Shown piece by piece: positions 8,968-18,094 of a stretch of 64,000 nucleotides of DNA. The notes beneath the pieces are model-generated. The model was not told the origin of the DNA, did not search any database, and was given only the letters and a program-made list of their open reading frames with translations. This stretch comes from Owenweeksia hongkongensis DSM 17368 (GTDB lineage Bacteria; Bacteroidota; Bacteroidia; Flavobacteriales; Schleiferiaceae). The first letter of the stretch is position 1. Each line of letters starts with the position of its first letter. The position numbers were made by a program, and so were the translations under genes. The DNA lies in contig NC_016599.1 in NCBI RefSeq assembly GCF_000236705.1, positions 2,108,001 to 2,172,000 of the forward strand, in the 5' to 3' direction.

Positions 8968-10419
8968 TTAAATATGATGATGCTCACTCTCCACATACAT
9001 GGGGTGATTTTTAGGCATAAGTGGTGCTTTGGTAAGTGCGCTGAACACCACGTAGATGAACAGACCAGCAAAACCTAAGAAGGTTCCGAAGTTTACCAAA
9101 CCAATGCTCCACTGACCACCTACACTACCCGGGTGAATAAGGATGTAAACATCCAACCAGTGACCGATAATCATGAATATACCAGCGGTAAGAAGGAAAC
9201 CAAAGTTTCTCTTGCTATCGCGGCTCATCAAAATAAGTATCGGGAATAATAAGTTTAAGGCTACCATGGTGAAGAAGATACCTTTATAGTCGCCAAAACG
9301 AGCCATGTAGTAGGTTACCTCTTCAGGAATGTTTGAATACCAAATAAGCATGTACTGTGAAAACCATAGGTAAGTCCAGAAGATGGAGAAGGCAAACATA
9401 AATTTACCCATATCCTGGATGTGGCTTTTGTTTACTTCTGGTAAGTATCCTTTTGACTTAAGATAAATCACGATAAGCGTAAGTACAGTAAGTGCTGTAA
9501 CGAACATACCAGCAAAAATATACCATCCAAATAGAGTACTAAACCAGTGAGTATCGATACTCATAATCCAGTCCCAAGCACTGGTAGAAGAAGTAACTGC
9601 AAAGAATACCAAGAATCCAGCAGATAGGTTTCTAGTCTTTTTCCAAATTGCTCCGGCTTCAGATGGATTGTTTTCCATCTTCATACTCATCTTACGGATA
9701 AGCATTGCTCCACCAACCCAGCCAATGAAGTAAATCAAAGTTCTGATGATGAAGAATGGTCCGTTTAGATATCCTTCTTTTCCTGCGATAATAGAATCGT
9801 AATTATCACTTGCAGGATCCATAACACCTTCAGCCATCCAGTGCCAAATGTGGTTGCCTCCCATGTGCATTACTCCAGCTCCAATAATGATTAACATAAT
9901 CACCATAGGTATCCAAAGGAAAGAAGTCATAGCTTCCATCACACGAAGCAATACTACTGTCCAACCAGCTTGTGCAGCATACTGTACAGCCATGAAGAAC
10001 AATGCTCCTAAAGCGATTGACAAAAAGAAAAAGTTATTGGTCAAAAGGTTTGCCCAGGGCTTGTTTTCAATTTGGTGATGAATGTGCTCAGCATCGTGAT
10101 GCGTAGGGCTAGCATGAAAATGATTGTTTTCAGGAATAGCTCTTGAAGCTGTTTTGTGATAAGTATAATCATCGGTATCAGGCATTGCCTCACCGTGATG
10201 TCCTGCATCTGCGTGATGCGCTGGCGCTTCATGATGCTCTCCGTGAGCCGCTTCTCCATGTCCTTCAGTAGCACGCTCACCGTGTGCAGCTTGCTCAGTA
10301 TGCTCTCCACCTTCGTGATGATCGCCACCCCCCATGAAAAAGCTCACTCCAACAGATATCACTCCGATAACCATTAGAATGATTGATATAGTCTTTAATT
10401 TTCCGGTAAATTCAAACAT
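8968..10419 (-). CDS. actF: Alternative complex III subunit ActF (quinol:cytochrome c oxidoreductase membrane subunit)
   Basis: ActF is one of two NrfD/PsrC-like integral membrane subunits of alternative complex III, which oxidises menaquinol. The 483 residues show about ten hydrophobic segments, with QAGWTVVLLRVMEAMTSF and SSTSAWDWIMSIDTHWFST typical of the family. Between the first helix (11-29) and the second (about 124) lies an inserted hydrophilic stretch, residues 31-120, holding 20 histidines. The protein also ends SEHHHI. Such a stretch could bind metal ions, but this is inference. Position after actE and before coxB matches the conserved act-cox order. Confidence 0.95.
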   Translation of the reverse strand: MFEFTGKLKTISIILMVIGVISVGVSFFMGGGDHHEGGEHTEQAAHGERATEGHGEAAHGEHHEAPAHHADAGHHGEAMPDTDDYTYHKTASRAIPENNHFHASPTHHDAEHIHHQIENKPWANLLTNNFFFLSIALGALFFMAVQYAAQAGWTVVLLRVMEAMTSFLWIPMVIMLIIIGAGVMHMGGNHIWHWMAEGVMDPASDNYDSIIAGKEGYLNGPFFIIRTLIYFIGWVGGAMLIRKMSMKMENNPSEAGAIWKKTRNLSAGFLVFFAVTSSTSAWDWIMSIDTHWFSTLFGWYIFAGMFVTALTVLTLIVIYLKSKGYLPEVNKSHIQDMGKFMFAFSIFWTYLWFSQYMLIWYSNIPEEVTYYMARFGDYKGIFFTMVALNLLFPILILMSRDSKRNFGFLLTAGIFMIIGHWLDVYILIHPGSVGGQWSIGLVNFGTFLGFAGLFIYVVFSALTKAPLMPKNHPMYVESEHHHI

Positions 10420-10449
10420 TGTTTCTTCTTATTAAGAATTTATCCCTTC

Positions 10450-11097
10450 TTATGATTCAGTAGTTTCAGTGGCAGCAACCTCCGTAGAAGCCGCTTCTTC
10501 TTTTGGAGCCTCTTCCTTAGCAGCAGGCTTTCCTTCTCCAGTAAGTTCAGCTCTAAGCTTCAATACGTGTTGAGTAATTTCCCAACGCTCGCTAGGAGTA
10601 ACTTGTGAAGCATGGCTTCCCATCACACCTTTTCCGTAAGTGATTACGTGAAAGATGGTTCCTTCATTAATATCTCTATCCTTGTAGTTAGGTACTCCTA
10701 AGAAAACCTCATTCTTTACAAGAACACCCATACCGTCTCCTTTATCACCATGACATTGTGCACAGAAAATACCGTATAGTTTAGCTCCATCTGCAAGGGT
10801 AATAGAGTCCGTTGGAAAATCCGCTGGCATCTTAAGGTTAACCTTTGCTGAATCATAACCTGACTGGTCAGCAGCATATTTATCATAAGCCATAAAACCA
10901 CGAGGAAGTGTTCCCTCTACCGGCTTACGTGCAGATATAGTATCGTTGTATGGTTGGTACATTTCTACCGCGGGCCCATCATACATGTCCGGCATGTACA
11001 CCCACCCTCTGAATTGGCTATCATTATTACAAGAAGTAAGCACAAGGGCTCCTCCCATAATAACTGCTGCCATATTTAAGATTCTTCTTTTTAGCAT
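10450..11097 (-). CDS. actE: Alternative complex III subunit ActE, monoheme cytochrome c lipoprotein
   Basis: ActE carries one c-type heme and passes electrons from the pentaheme subunit toward the oxidase. I choose the ATG at 11097 (215 residues) since AGGAG lies seven bases before it and the result has a proper lipoprotein signal (VLTSC, Cys23). The longer frame from 11133 runs into actD. The heme motif CAQCH is at 112-116, and a methionine ligand candidate is in GKGVMGSHASQVT. The tail is a low-complexity Ala/Glu/Thr run (AAKEEAPKEEAASTE). It sits between actD and actF. Confidence 0.93.
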   Translation of the reverse strand: MLKRRILNMAAVIMGGALVLTSCNNDSQFRGWVYMPDMYDGPAVEMYQPYNDTISARKPVEGTLPRGFMAYDKYAADQSGYDSAKVNLKMPADFPTDSITLADGAKLYGIFCAQCHGDKGDGMGVLVKNEVFLGVPNYKDRDINEGTIFHVITYGKGVMGSHASQVTPSERWEITQHVLKLRAELTGEGKPAAKEEAPKEEAASTEVAATETTES

Positions 11098-11107
11098 CGG
11101 TAGTCTC

Positions 11108-11644
11108 CTATTTACTATTTTCACTAATCTCAATTGCTCCTGAGTCGCGCAAAAGTGTCATCAACTCTTCTTTATCACCTCTACCCAAATCAACTTCCAT
11201 AAGGAACTTATCATCAGTGGTACGAGGGTCTGGGTTTTGAGCTTTTCTTCCTGGGTACAATCCATTCTTTGCGAAGTATGTCCACACCATAAGGTGAGCA
11301 GCAAAGAATACAGTAAGTTCAAACATAATTGGCACAAAAGCCGGCATGTTCTCACCCCAGGTAAAGCTAGGTTTACCACCAATATTCATTGGCCAATCTA
11401 CTATTAGCATTCCATAAGTCATGGCAATAGCTGTAGTAAGACCAAGCACTCCATAAAGAAATGCAGCAATAGCAATACGTGTACGCTTAAGTCCCATTAC
11501 TGGATCTAGCCCGTGAATAGGGAATGGAGAATATACTTCATCTACATTGAAGCCCTTATCTCTTACGTCTTTTATACCCTTCAATAGTACGTCATCATCA
11601 TCGTACAGGGCACTAATGATTTGTTTACTCTTAGTGGTGGCCAT
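11108..11644 (-). CDS. actD: Alternative complex III subunit ActD (DUF3341)
   Basis: ActD is a small membrane subunit of ACIII with no cofactor. The 178 residues begin with a cytosolic alpha/beta region (SALYDDDDVLLKGIKDVRDKGFNVDEVYSPFPIHGLD) typical of DUF3341. Two membrane helices follow (about residues 55-80 and 100-125), then a short tail. The ATG lies inside the last codons of actC (14-base overlap), a common sign of translational coupling. Function within the complex is structural or for assembly, known from the family rather than visible here. Confidence 0.94.
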   Translation of the reverse strand: MATTKSKQIISALYDDDDVLLKGIKDVRDKGFNVDEVYSPFPIHGLDPVMGLKRTRIAIAAFLYGVLGLTTAIAMTYGMLIVDWPMNIGGKPSFTWGENMPAFVPIMFELTVFFAAHLMVWTYFAKNGLYPGRKAQNPDPRTTDDKFLMEVDLGRGDKEELMTLLRDSGAIEISENSK

Positions 11645-13019
11645 CTTTCTCGTGTAGTTTTTTATAGTTCTCCCCAGATGATTTCAAAATAGTCTTCAAT
11701 TCAGCCTGAGCAATTACAGGGAATGTACGTGCATAAAGCAAGAACAGTACAAAGAAGAAACCTATGGTTCCAACAAAAATTCCAATATCTACAAATGTGG
11801 GTGAGAACATACTCCAAGAAGATGGAAGGTAGTCTCTGTGCAAAGAGGTAACGATAATTACGAAACGCTCAAACCACATACCGATGTTTACAATAATTGA
11901 GATGAAGAATGAGAACATCAAACTTGTTCTTAGTTTCTTGAACCACATAAACTGTGGAGAGAATACGTTGCAGGTCATCATACTCCAGTACGCCCACCAG
12001 TAAGGTCCGGTAGCACGGTTTAGGAACGCATACTGCTCATATTCTACACCTGAGTACCATGCGATGAACAACTCTGTAATATATGCTACCCCCACTATAG
12101 ATCCGGTAAGCATAATAATGATGTTCATCATTTCAATGTGTCCTACAGTAATATAGTCTTCCATCTTAAACACTTTTCTTACAATAATAAGAAGGGTGTT
12201 TACCATCGCAAATCCTGAGAAAATCGCACCCGCCACAAAGTATGGAGGGAAGATGGTGGTGTGCCATCCTGGAATTACAGAAGTTGCAAAGTCCATAGAT
12301 ACAATCGTGTGTACAGAAAGTACAAGTGGAGTTGCCAAACCGGCAAGTACCAAAGATACTTCTTCAAAACGCTGCCAGTGCTTTGCTTTACCACCCCAAC
12401 CGAAGCTAAGGATTTTGTAAATGTGCTTTGTAACAGGACGTACTGCACGGTCACGAATCATGGCAAAATCAGGAATAAGACCCACATACCAGAATACTAC
12501 GGATACCGAGAAGTAAGTTGAAATTGCGAAAACGTCCCAAAGAAGTGGTGAGTTAAAGTTTACCCAAAGTGAACCAAATTGGTTTGGAATTGGGAATACA
12601 AAGTAAGCCAACCAAATACGTCCCATGTGAATACCAGGAAACAATGCTGCCTGGATTACTGAGAAGATGGTCATCGCCTCAGCCGAACGGTTAATTGACA
12701 TACGCCACTTCTGACGGAAAAGTAAAAGTACTGCCGAAATCAAAGTTCCCGCGTGACCGATACCCACCCACCAAACGAAGTTGGTAATATCCCAGGCCCA
12801 GCCCACGGTTTTGTTCAATCCCCAGGTACCGATACCTACACCAATGGTGTAAAGTATACAGCCTATACCCCAAAGGAAGGCGATTAATGCAAGACTAAAC
12901 ACAATCCACCACATACGTGGGGCCTTTGTTTCTACAGGGCGTGCTACATCTACCGTAATATCATGGTAGCTCTTGTCGCCATTAATTAGGGGTTCTCTTA
13001 TGGGAGCTTCGTAATGCAT
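11631..13019 (-). CDS. actC: Alternative complex III subunit ActC (NrfD/polysulfide-reductase-like)
   Basis: ActC is the integral membrane subunit thought to contain the quinol-binding site next to ActB. The 462 residues show about ten helices, the first at TKAPRMWWIVFSLALIAFLW, with HAGTLISAVLLLFRQKWR and GMWFERFVIIVTSLHRDYLPSSW motifs recognisable in ACIII and NrfD-type proteins. The protein ends LHEKDGHH, one of several histidine tails in this operon. It starts 19 bases after the actB stop and overlaps actD. Confidence 0.95.
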   Translation of the reverse strand: MHYEAPIREPLINGDKSYHDITVDVARPVETKAPRMWWIVFSLALIAFLWGIGCILYTIGVGIGTWGLNKTVGWAWDITNFVWWVGIGHAGTLISAVLLLFRQKWRMSINRSAEAMTIFSVIQAALFPGIHMGRIWLAYFVFPIPNQFGSLWVNFNSPLLWDVFAISTYFSVSVVFWYVGLIPDFAMIRDRAVRPVTKHIYKILSFGWGGKAKHWQRFEEVSLVLAGLATPLVLSVHTIVSMDFATSVIPGWHTTIFPPYFVAGAIFSGFAMVNTLLIIVRKVFKMEDYITVGHIEMMNIIIMLTGSIVGVAYITELFIAWYSGVEYEQYAFLNRATGPYWWAYWSMMTCNVFSPQFMWFKKLRTSLMFSFFISIIVNIGMWFERFVIIVTSLHRDYLPSSWSMFSPTFVDIGIFVGTIGFFFVLFLLYARTFPVIAQAELKTILKSSGENYKKLHEKDGHH

Positions 13020-13038
13020 GCGTCTACTTTATATTGTT

Positions 13039-16000
13039 TTAAGCTCTGTTTCTAACCTTAGTTTGATAAAATACTGATGGCTGTGTACCTACTTCTTCAA
13101 GTAAGTGATACATCCTTGGGTCTTGCTTCAACTTGAATACTTGACTGCTCTTATCATTCACATCACCGAATGAAATTGCATTGGTATCACAAGCCTCCTG
13201 GCAAGCTACCTGCACATCGCCATCCTTTACAGGGCGACCTGCTTTCTTAGCTTCTAGCTTACCAAGCTGAATACGCTGAACGCACAATGAACATTTCTCC
13301 ATTACACCTCGAGCACGTACTGTTACATCAGGGTTCAATACCATACGACCTAGGTCGTCATTCATTGAATAGTTCACGTTGAATTTCTCCTGGCTTCCAT
13401 TGTTATACTGGAACCAGTTGAATCTACGAACCTTATAAGGACAGTTGTTTGCACAGTAACGAGTACCAATACAACGGTTGTAAGTCATGTGGTTCAAACC
13501 TTCAGAACTGTGAGTGGTAGCAGCTACCGGACATACAGTTTCGCAAGGTGCGTGGTTACAGTGCTGACACATTACAGGCTGGAAGTATACATCAGGACTT
13601 TCTGATGGATGCTCCATTGCTGCAAACTTATCGATAGCACTTACGCCTTCTTCGTCAGCAACTTCTTCAGTCATATCACTGCTGTAGTAGCGGTCAATAC
13701 GCAACCAGTGCATATCACGAGATTTACGCATCTCTTCCTTACCTACCACAGGTACGTTATTTTCAGAATGACAAGCGATAACGCATGCACCACAACCGTT
13801 ACACAGGTTCATGTCGATAGACATGTTCCACATGTGACCAGTTTCGTGGTCAAAGTCATCCCAAAGATTTGTTTCGTCAGATGAAAGTGGCCCTTTGAAA
13901 GTTTGGAAAATGGTCTTCTCATTCCACTGCTCCGGGTTTCCGTTAAGGAAAGTATCAAGATTGGTTTCATTTACAATCTTACGTCCCATCATGGTGTGCG
14001 CAAGCTGAATACAAGCAAACTCATGCTCGCCTTCTGCTTTGCTCACCTCTACACCTGCAGCGTGAGACCCATTAGCCATCAATGCAAAAGCATTGTGACC
14101 AACACCGTCAGCAGCTTTTCCAGCTCCCGATCTTCCGTATCCTACCGCAAAACCAAGAGTTCCTTGAGCTTGTCCTGGTTGAATAAACACAGGTACATTT
14201 TCAATGGTGGTTCCGTTTACAGTAATGTTTACTTTATTACCATTCAAGGCACCGTTGGACACATGCCAGTTGTTTACTTCCAGTGCAATTGCATCAGAAG
14301 CTGACATAGTCACAAAGTTATCCCAGCTTACACGGGTTACAGGATCCGGGAATTCCAATAGCCAAGGGTTGTTGGCGATGGTTCCGATACCCATACCAGT
14401 CATCTGGTAAAATTCCATTTCCATACCGCTATCGGCTCCTTTGTTCAATCTACCCGCAATAGATGAAATGTTCACAGAACCAGCATCAGTTGTTTCAGTA
14501 GTTTCTTCATCAGAAGAACCGAAAAGATTAGCGATAAAACCTTTTGACTCTCCTTCAGCTCCTTCGTTCACTACTTTAGAAGTAGAAACCAACGCACCAT
14601 CATGAAGAGCTTTACTCCAATCAGAACCTGCAAGAATTCCAGTATTCCAATTAGAAGTCAAATAGTCATAATAAGAAGAAGAATTGCCACTCCACTTAAG
14701 TAGACAGTCTTCCATTTGTCTTGTTTTAAACAATGGACGGATGGTAGGCTGCATAATGCTGTACATTCCGTCAGCAGGCATTGCATCACCCCAACTTTCT
14801 AAGTTGTTATGCTTAGCTGCAACGATGTTACAAAGCTTAGCAGTTTCGTCCATTTTTTCAGAGATGTACACCTTAGTCGCTACTTTCTCCATTCCGCTGG
14901 CAAGCTTAGCATTACCGCTAAGTACGTACGCCACATTTAGGTTATCGATGATTACCGTACCTACATTACCGCTATTCATATCAGCGATAAGTTGGTTCAT
15001 TGCTTTATCATCTCCTTTGCGGAAATAAGTTCTCTTAGAGTAATCTACAGTGTTGCCACCATTACCTAAAAGATTATTGATAGCGATAGTCATTGCCTCG
15101 ATATCAGCATCATTTGTACCTGATACTACAAGACCATTTCTACCAGCCGCTTTCAATTCTTTAGCAGCAGCTTTAATCTCTGCGCTAAGTGAGGTTTTAC
15201 CACCACTTACTGAACCACCCAACTCTGCATAAAGAGCAGTAAGAGCAGCACCAATTTGTGAAGGCTTAATTTTATATCTCTTATCGGCACTACTACCGGT
15301 AAGCGTCATGTTTGTTTCAAACTGAATGTGGCGAGACATATTCTTGCCCGGTTTTCTGCGAGAAGCATAATCTGCCGATACACCTTGACCAATCCAATCT
15401 CCAAGGAAGTCAGCACCAAAACCTACAATCACATCCGCCTTAGCGAAATTATACATAGGCAAAGCTCTCTTTCCTGTAGCTGCGGCTAAAGCATCAAGCT
15501 TCCCAGAGTATGAAAAACCATCATACTGCACATGCTTAAAGTTGCCTTGCTTAGCGCCAAATTCGTTGATCAATTTTTGAGCAGTAGGGCTCAATACTGT
15601 AGAAGTAAGCATCACCACCTGCTTTCCTGAAGCATTAGCAGCATCAACACCTTTCTTTACAGCACCATCAACATCGCCCCAGTTAGCTTCCTGACCATCG
15701 ATCATTGGAGCTTGCACACGAGTTGCATCATACAAGTTTAGCACAGAAGCGTGCACACGAGCATTAGCACCACCATTAATAGGAGCAAGTTTGTTGTTTT
15801 CAATTTTGATAGGACGACCTTCTCTGGTTTTCACCAATACAGAAGCGTAGTCATGTCCATCATAATAAGATGTAGCGTAGTAATTAGCTTCTCCGGGAAT
15901 AATTTCCTCAGGAGCTACTACGTAAGGAATGGACTCACTAATTGGAGATTCGCAAGCAGCCAAAGTAGCGGCAGCTGTAGAAAATCCAACATACTTAAGG

Positions 16001-16161
16001 AAATCACGTCTTGAAGTAGAAGATTCTCCTAACTTTTCCTCGTTACCGAGAAATTCGTCAGCAGCAAGTTCAGCCGGAAATTCGTTGTTGCGAGCATTGT
16101 TCACAACTTCAGAATCCACCAACTCCTCTATTCCTTTCCAGTATTTCTTGTTTTCAGCCAT
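13039..16161 (-). CDS. actB: Alternative complex III subunit ActB (Tat-exported iron-sulfur protein with molybdopterin-oxidoreductase-like domain)
   Basis: ActB fuses a molybdopterin-enzyme-like domain (no cofactor is known in ACIII) to a PsrB-like ferredoxin domain. From the ATG at 16161 it has 1040 residues. Near the N-terminus SRRDFLKYVGF (Arg51-Arg52) is a twin-arginine signal ending LAAC, with Cys70 a candidate lipid site. In the C-terminal third four iron-sulfur motifs are clear: CNGCGACVIACHSENN, CQHCNHAPCETVCP, CIGTRYCANNCPYKVRR and CSLCVQRI with a later CQEACD. The reading frame extends upstream to 16200, inside actA, but MAENKKYWKG is the natural start. It relays electrons between quinol-binding ActC and heme-bearing ActA. 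Confidence 0.95.
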   Translation of the reverse strand: MAENKKYWKGIEELVDSEVVNNARNNEFPAELAADEFLGNEEKLGESSTSRRDFLKYVGFSTAAATLAACESPISESIPYVVAPEEIIPGEANYYATSYYDGHDYASVLVKTREGRPIKIENNKLAPINGGANARVHASVLNLYDATRVQAPMIDGQEANWGDVDGAVKKGVDAANASGKQVVMLTSTVLSPTAQKLINEFGAKQGNFKHVQYDGFSYSGKLDALAAATGKRALPMYNFAKADVIVGFGADFLGDWIGQGVSADYASRRKPGKNMSRHIQFETNMTLTGSSADKRYKIKPSQIGAALTALYAELGGSVSGGKTSLSAEIKAAAKELKAAGRNGLVVSGTNDADIEAMTIAINNLLGNGGNTVDYSKRTYFRKGDDKAMNQLIADMNSGNVGTVIIDNLNVAYVLSGNAKLASGMEKVATKVYISEKMDETAKLCNIVAAKHNNLESWGDAMPADGMYSIMQPTIRPLFKTRQMEDCLLKWSGNSSSYYDYLTSNWNTGILAGSDWSKALHDGALVSTSKVVNEGAEGESKGFIANLFGSSDEETTETTDAGSVNISSIAGRLNKGADSGMEMEFYQMTGMGIGTIANNPWLLEFPDPVTRVSWDNFVTMSASDAIALEVNNWHVSNGALNGNKVNITVNGTTIENVPVFIQPGQAQGTLGFAVGYGRSGAGKAADGVGHNAFALMANGSHAAGVEVSKAEGEHEFACIQLAHTMMGRKIVNETNLDTFLNGNPEQWNEKTIFQTFKGPLSSDETNLWDDFDHETGHMWNMSIDMNLCNGCGACVIACHSENNVPVVGKEEMRKSRDMHWLRIDRYYSSDMTEEVADEEGVSAIDKFAAMEHPSESPDVYFQPVMCQHCNHAPCETVCPVAATTHSSEGLNHMTYNRCIGTRYCANNCPYKVRRFNWFQYNNGSQEKFNVNYSMNDDLGRMVLNPDVTVRARGVMEKCSLCVQRIQLGKLEAKKAGRPVKDGDVQVACQEACDTNAISFGDVNDKSSQVFKLKQDPRMYHLLEEVGTQPSVFYQTKVRNRA

Positions 16162-16187
16162 TATAGTAGGGGAAAGATTTTTCTTTA

Positions 16188-17411
16188 TTAATAGTGACAT
16201 TTACCACACTCCAAACCTCCGATCATCTCTACGGTGATGTTAGCATCTTTACCGTACTTCTCTTTCAGCTTCTCATGCATCTCAGTGTAGTAATCGTTAG
16301 ACTCTACCTTCACTTTAGTTTCGCGGTGACAATTCACACACCACCCCATCGTAAGTGGAGAGTACTGGTACACTTCTTCCATTTCCTCAACAGGACCGTG
16401 GCAAGTTTGGCAATCCAAACCACCAGCAGTTACGTGCTGAGAGTGATTAAAGTAAGACAGGTCTGGAAGATCATGAATACGCACCCATTTGATTGGCTTT
16501 TGCTCATACCCTTCGATATAAGACCCAGCTTCAGGATCAAAACCTACAGCTGCGTATATTTTACTAATTTCTTCAGTTCCGGTAGTCGGTCCTTCTTGAA
16601 TATTCATGTGACAGTTCATACACACGTTAGCCGAAGGAATATTAGACTCCATACTCTTACGAGCACCGTAGTGACAATAATTACAATCAATTTGATTATC
16701 TCCAGCGTGAAGCTTGTGTGAAAACGCAATCGGCTGCTCAGGCTGATAATCCTGAGTAACGCCCACTTTATTAAGCGCTAAGAACAATTGCTGAAGGAAG
16801 ATTACCGCAATTACTATGGTAATCAAAGTCATGATTCTTGGATTCTTTAGAGCGGTGCGAGTAATAATATTCGCATCCTCCATCAGATTTGTAGCAGGCT
16901 GACCTTTTACTTGCTTCAATGTGTTTTTCACACGAACCAAAAGCACGATAAGCAGCAACAAAACTGCCCCAAGGCCAATTAAGAAAACGGTGTTGTCCTC
17001 TTCCACTACTACAGCCTCAGCCCCAGTGGCCGGACCAGCAACAGGAGCAGCTGGCACTTCTGCAGTATACGCAAGAATGTTATCAATATCCTCATCAGAA
17101 AGATTAGGAAAAGCGGTCATCACAGAACCGTTGTACTCCTCAAAGATGGCAATTGCATCCGCATCGCCACTAGCTCTTAGAGCAGCATTGTCCTTAATCC
17201 ACGCATGAAGCCATTCAGCGTCTCTTTTTTCGGTGATTCCAGCAAGTGCCGGCCCAATCAATTTCTTGTCCAACTTGTGGCAAGCGGCACAATTCGCATT
17301 AAATAGAGACTTACCAGCTTTAGCATCCTGAGCGGTTGCAAAAGTGGCAGTTAGCACTAAAATTAATGATAGAAATATGTGCGAAATTCGGTCAGTAAAA
17401 CGTTTTCTCAT
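16188..17411 (-). CDS. actA: Alternative complex III subunit ActA, pentaheme cytochrome c with an extra N-terminal monoheme domain
   Basis: I start at the ATG at 17411 (407 residues) because it gives a clean signal peptide ending TATFATAQ. Residues 30-118 form a class I cytochrome c with CAACH at 41-45. An Ala/Pro linker and a membrane helix (about 142-160) follow, then a second helix (about 193-212). The pentaheme domain has CNYCH 243, CMNCH 264, CQTCH 334, CVNCH 358 and a C-terminal CGKCH 402. That makes six heme sites in one chain. ActA gathers electrons from ActB's clusters and hands them to ActE or the oxidase. It is the first gene of the operon and has a TAAATTTG promoter-like box upstream. 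Confidence 0.95.
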   Translation of the reverse strand: MRKRFTDRISHIFLSLILVLTATFATAQDAKAGKSLFNANCAACHKLDKKLIGPALAGITEKRDAEWLHAWIKDNAALRASGDADAIAIFEEYNGSVMTAFPNLSDEDIDNILAYTAEVPAAPVAGPATGAEAVVVEEDNTVFLIGLGAVLLLLIVLLVRVKNTLKQVKGQPATNLMEDANIITRTALKNPRIMTLITIVIAVIFLQQLFLALNKVGVTQDYQPEQPIAFSHKLHAGDNQIDCNYCHYGARKSMESNIPSANVCMNCHMNIQEGPTTGTEEISKIYAAVGFDPEAGSYIEGYEQKPIKWVRIHDLPDLSYFNHSQHVTAGGLDCQTCHGPVEEMEEVYQYSPLTMGWCVNCHRETKVKVESNDYYTEMHEKLKEKYGKDANITVEMIGGLECGKCHY

Positions 17412-17449
17412 TATCTGTTGCCTAAATATAGCCTGTCGTTCTAAGGGCG

Positions 17450-17457
17450 CAAATTTA
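17450..17457 (-). promoter_or_regulatory. Bacteroidota -7 element (TAAATTTG) before the act operon
   Basis: The minus strand reads TAAATTTGCGCCC, matching TAnnTTTG, about 39 bases before the actA ATG. This fits a short leader for the eight-gene act-cox operon. The -33 TTG is not evident. The same TTTGCGCCCT continuation occurs at the rimP promoter-like site (27711-27718). Confidence 0.5.
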
Positions 17458-17557
17458 GTATATAAAGCCGTTTTTAATATACCCCGTTGTAAAGGTTTTA
17501 AATTTATAATGGTTCTAAATAAAATTAACACCCCTCCTAGCCCTTGAATAAAAGCTA

Positions 17558-17565
17558 TAGCTTTG
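17558..17565 (+). promoter_or_regulatory. Candidate -7 element (TAGCTTTG) before the SPOR-protein gene
   Basis: TAGCTTTG fits TAnnTTTG and lies 19 bases before the ATG at 17585. It faces away from the act-operon element, so this 170-base gap would be a divergent promoter region. No good -33 box was found. Confidence 0.35.
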
Positions 17566-17584
17566 CTTTTTAATTAGATAAATC

Positions 17585-17998
17585 ATGTTGGTAAAAACAA
17601 TCGCGACACTCTCTTTGATATCATTTTGCACCTTATCCTATTCTCAAGCTCAGGATTCTTCCAAAGGCCATCTTCAGGTTGTTCCTGAAAAAGGGATTTC
17701 TGAACTACAAAGTAAATACTTGGAGCAAAATAAAAAGGACGGTTCAATCTCAGGGTTTCGAGTTCAGATATATAATGGAAACAAAGCTGAGACCTTAAAA
17801 AAGCGATCAGAATTCATTTCTGCGTTTCCTAAGGTAGCCATATACACCTTATATGAAGCTCCAGAATACAAAATTCAAGCAGGAGACTTTCGTACCCGTT
17901 TAGAAGCAGAGAAGTTTCTTAGTGAAGTACAGGAAAGCCTTGGAAGTGGATTGGTGGTAAAAACTAACATAAAACCACCCTTAATTTCTGAGAGGTAG
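17585..17998 (+). CDS. Exported SPOR-domain protein
   Basis: The 137 residues comprise a signal peptide (cleavage near SYSQA), a linker, and a C-terminal SPOR domain from about residue 55: GFRVQIYNGNKAETLKKRSEFISAFP then YEAPEYKIQAGDFRTRLEAEKFLSEVQ. SPOR domains bind peptidoglycan stripped of stem peptides and often mark cell-division or envelope proteins. Nothing beyond this domain suggests an enzymatic role. The gene stands alone, with a promoter-like box upstream and a strong hairpin just after the stop. Confidence 0.85.
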   Translation: MLVKTIATLSLISFCTLSYSQAQDSSKGHLQVVPEKGISELQSKYLEQNKKDGSISGFRVQIYNGNKAETLKKRSEFISAFPKVAIYTLYEAPEYKIQAGDFRTRLEAEKFLSEVQESLGSGLVVKTNIKPPLISER

Positions 17999-18014
17999 TG
18001 TAGTATAATAAAAA

Positions 18015-18040
18015 GGCGCCCCGCAACATTGCGGGGCGCC
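18015..18040. terminator. Strong bidirectional terminator hairpin
   Basis: GGCGCCCCGC and GCGGGGCGCC form a perfect ten-pair stem around AACATT. A-rich sequence lies on the left and TCATTTTT on the right, so it can end transcripts in both directions. It serves the SPOR gene on the plus strand. Before the IS3 insertion at 18055 it probably also served the minus-strand T9SS gene that now ends at 19451. Confidence 0.85.
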
Positions 18041-18094
18041 TCATTTTTAAAAGTTGTCACGTCCTGAAATAGCGTTACACAAATTTGTAACCTT

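Noticed and set aside
11098-11133. Longer N-terminus for ActE inside actD
   Set aside because: The ATG at 11097 has AGGAG upstream and yields a lipoprotein signal of normal length.
17412-17531. Longer N-terminus for ActA
   Set aside because: The extension covers the TAAATTTG promoter-like box and hides the signal peptide that starts at 17411.
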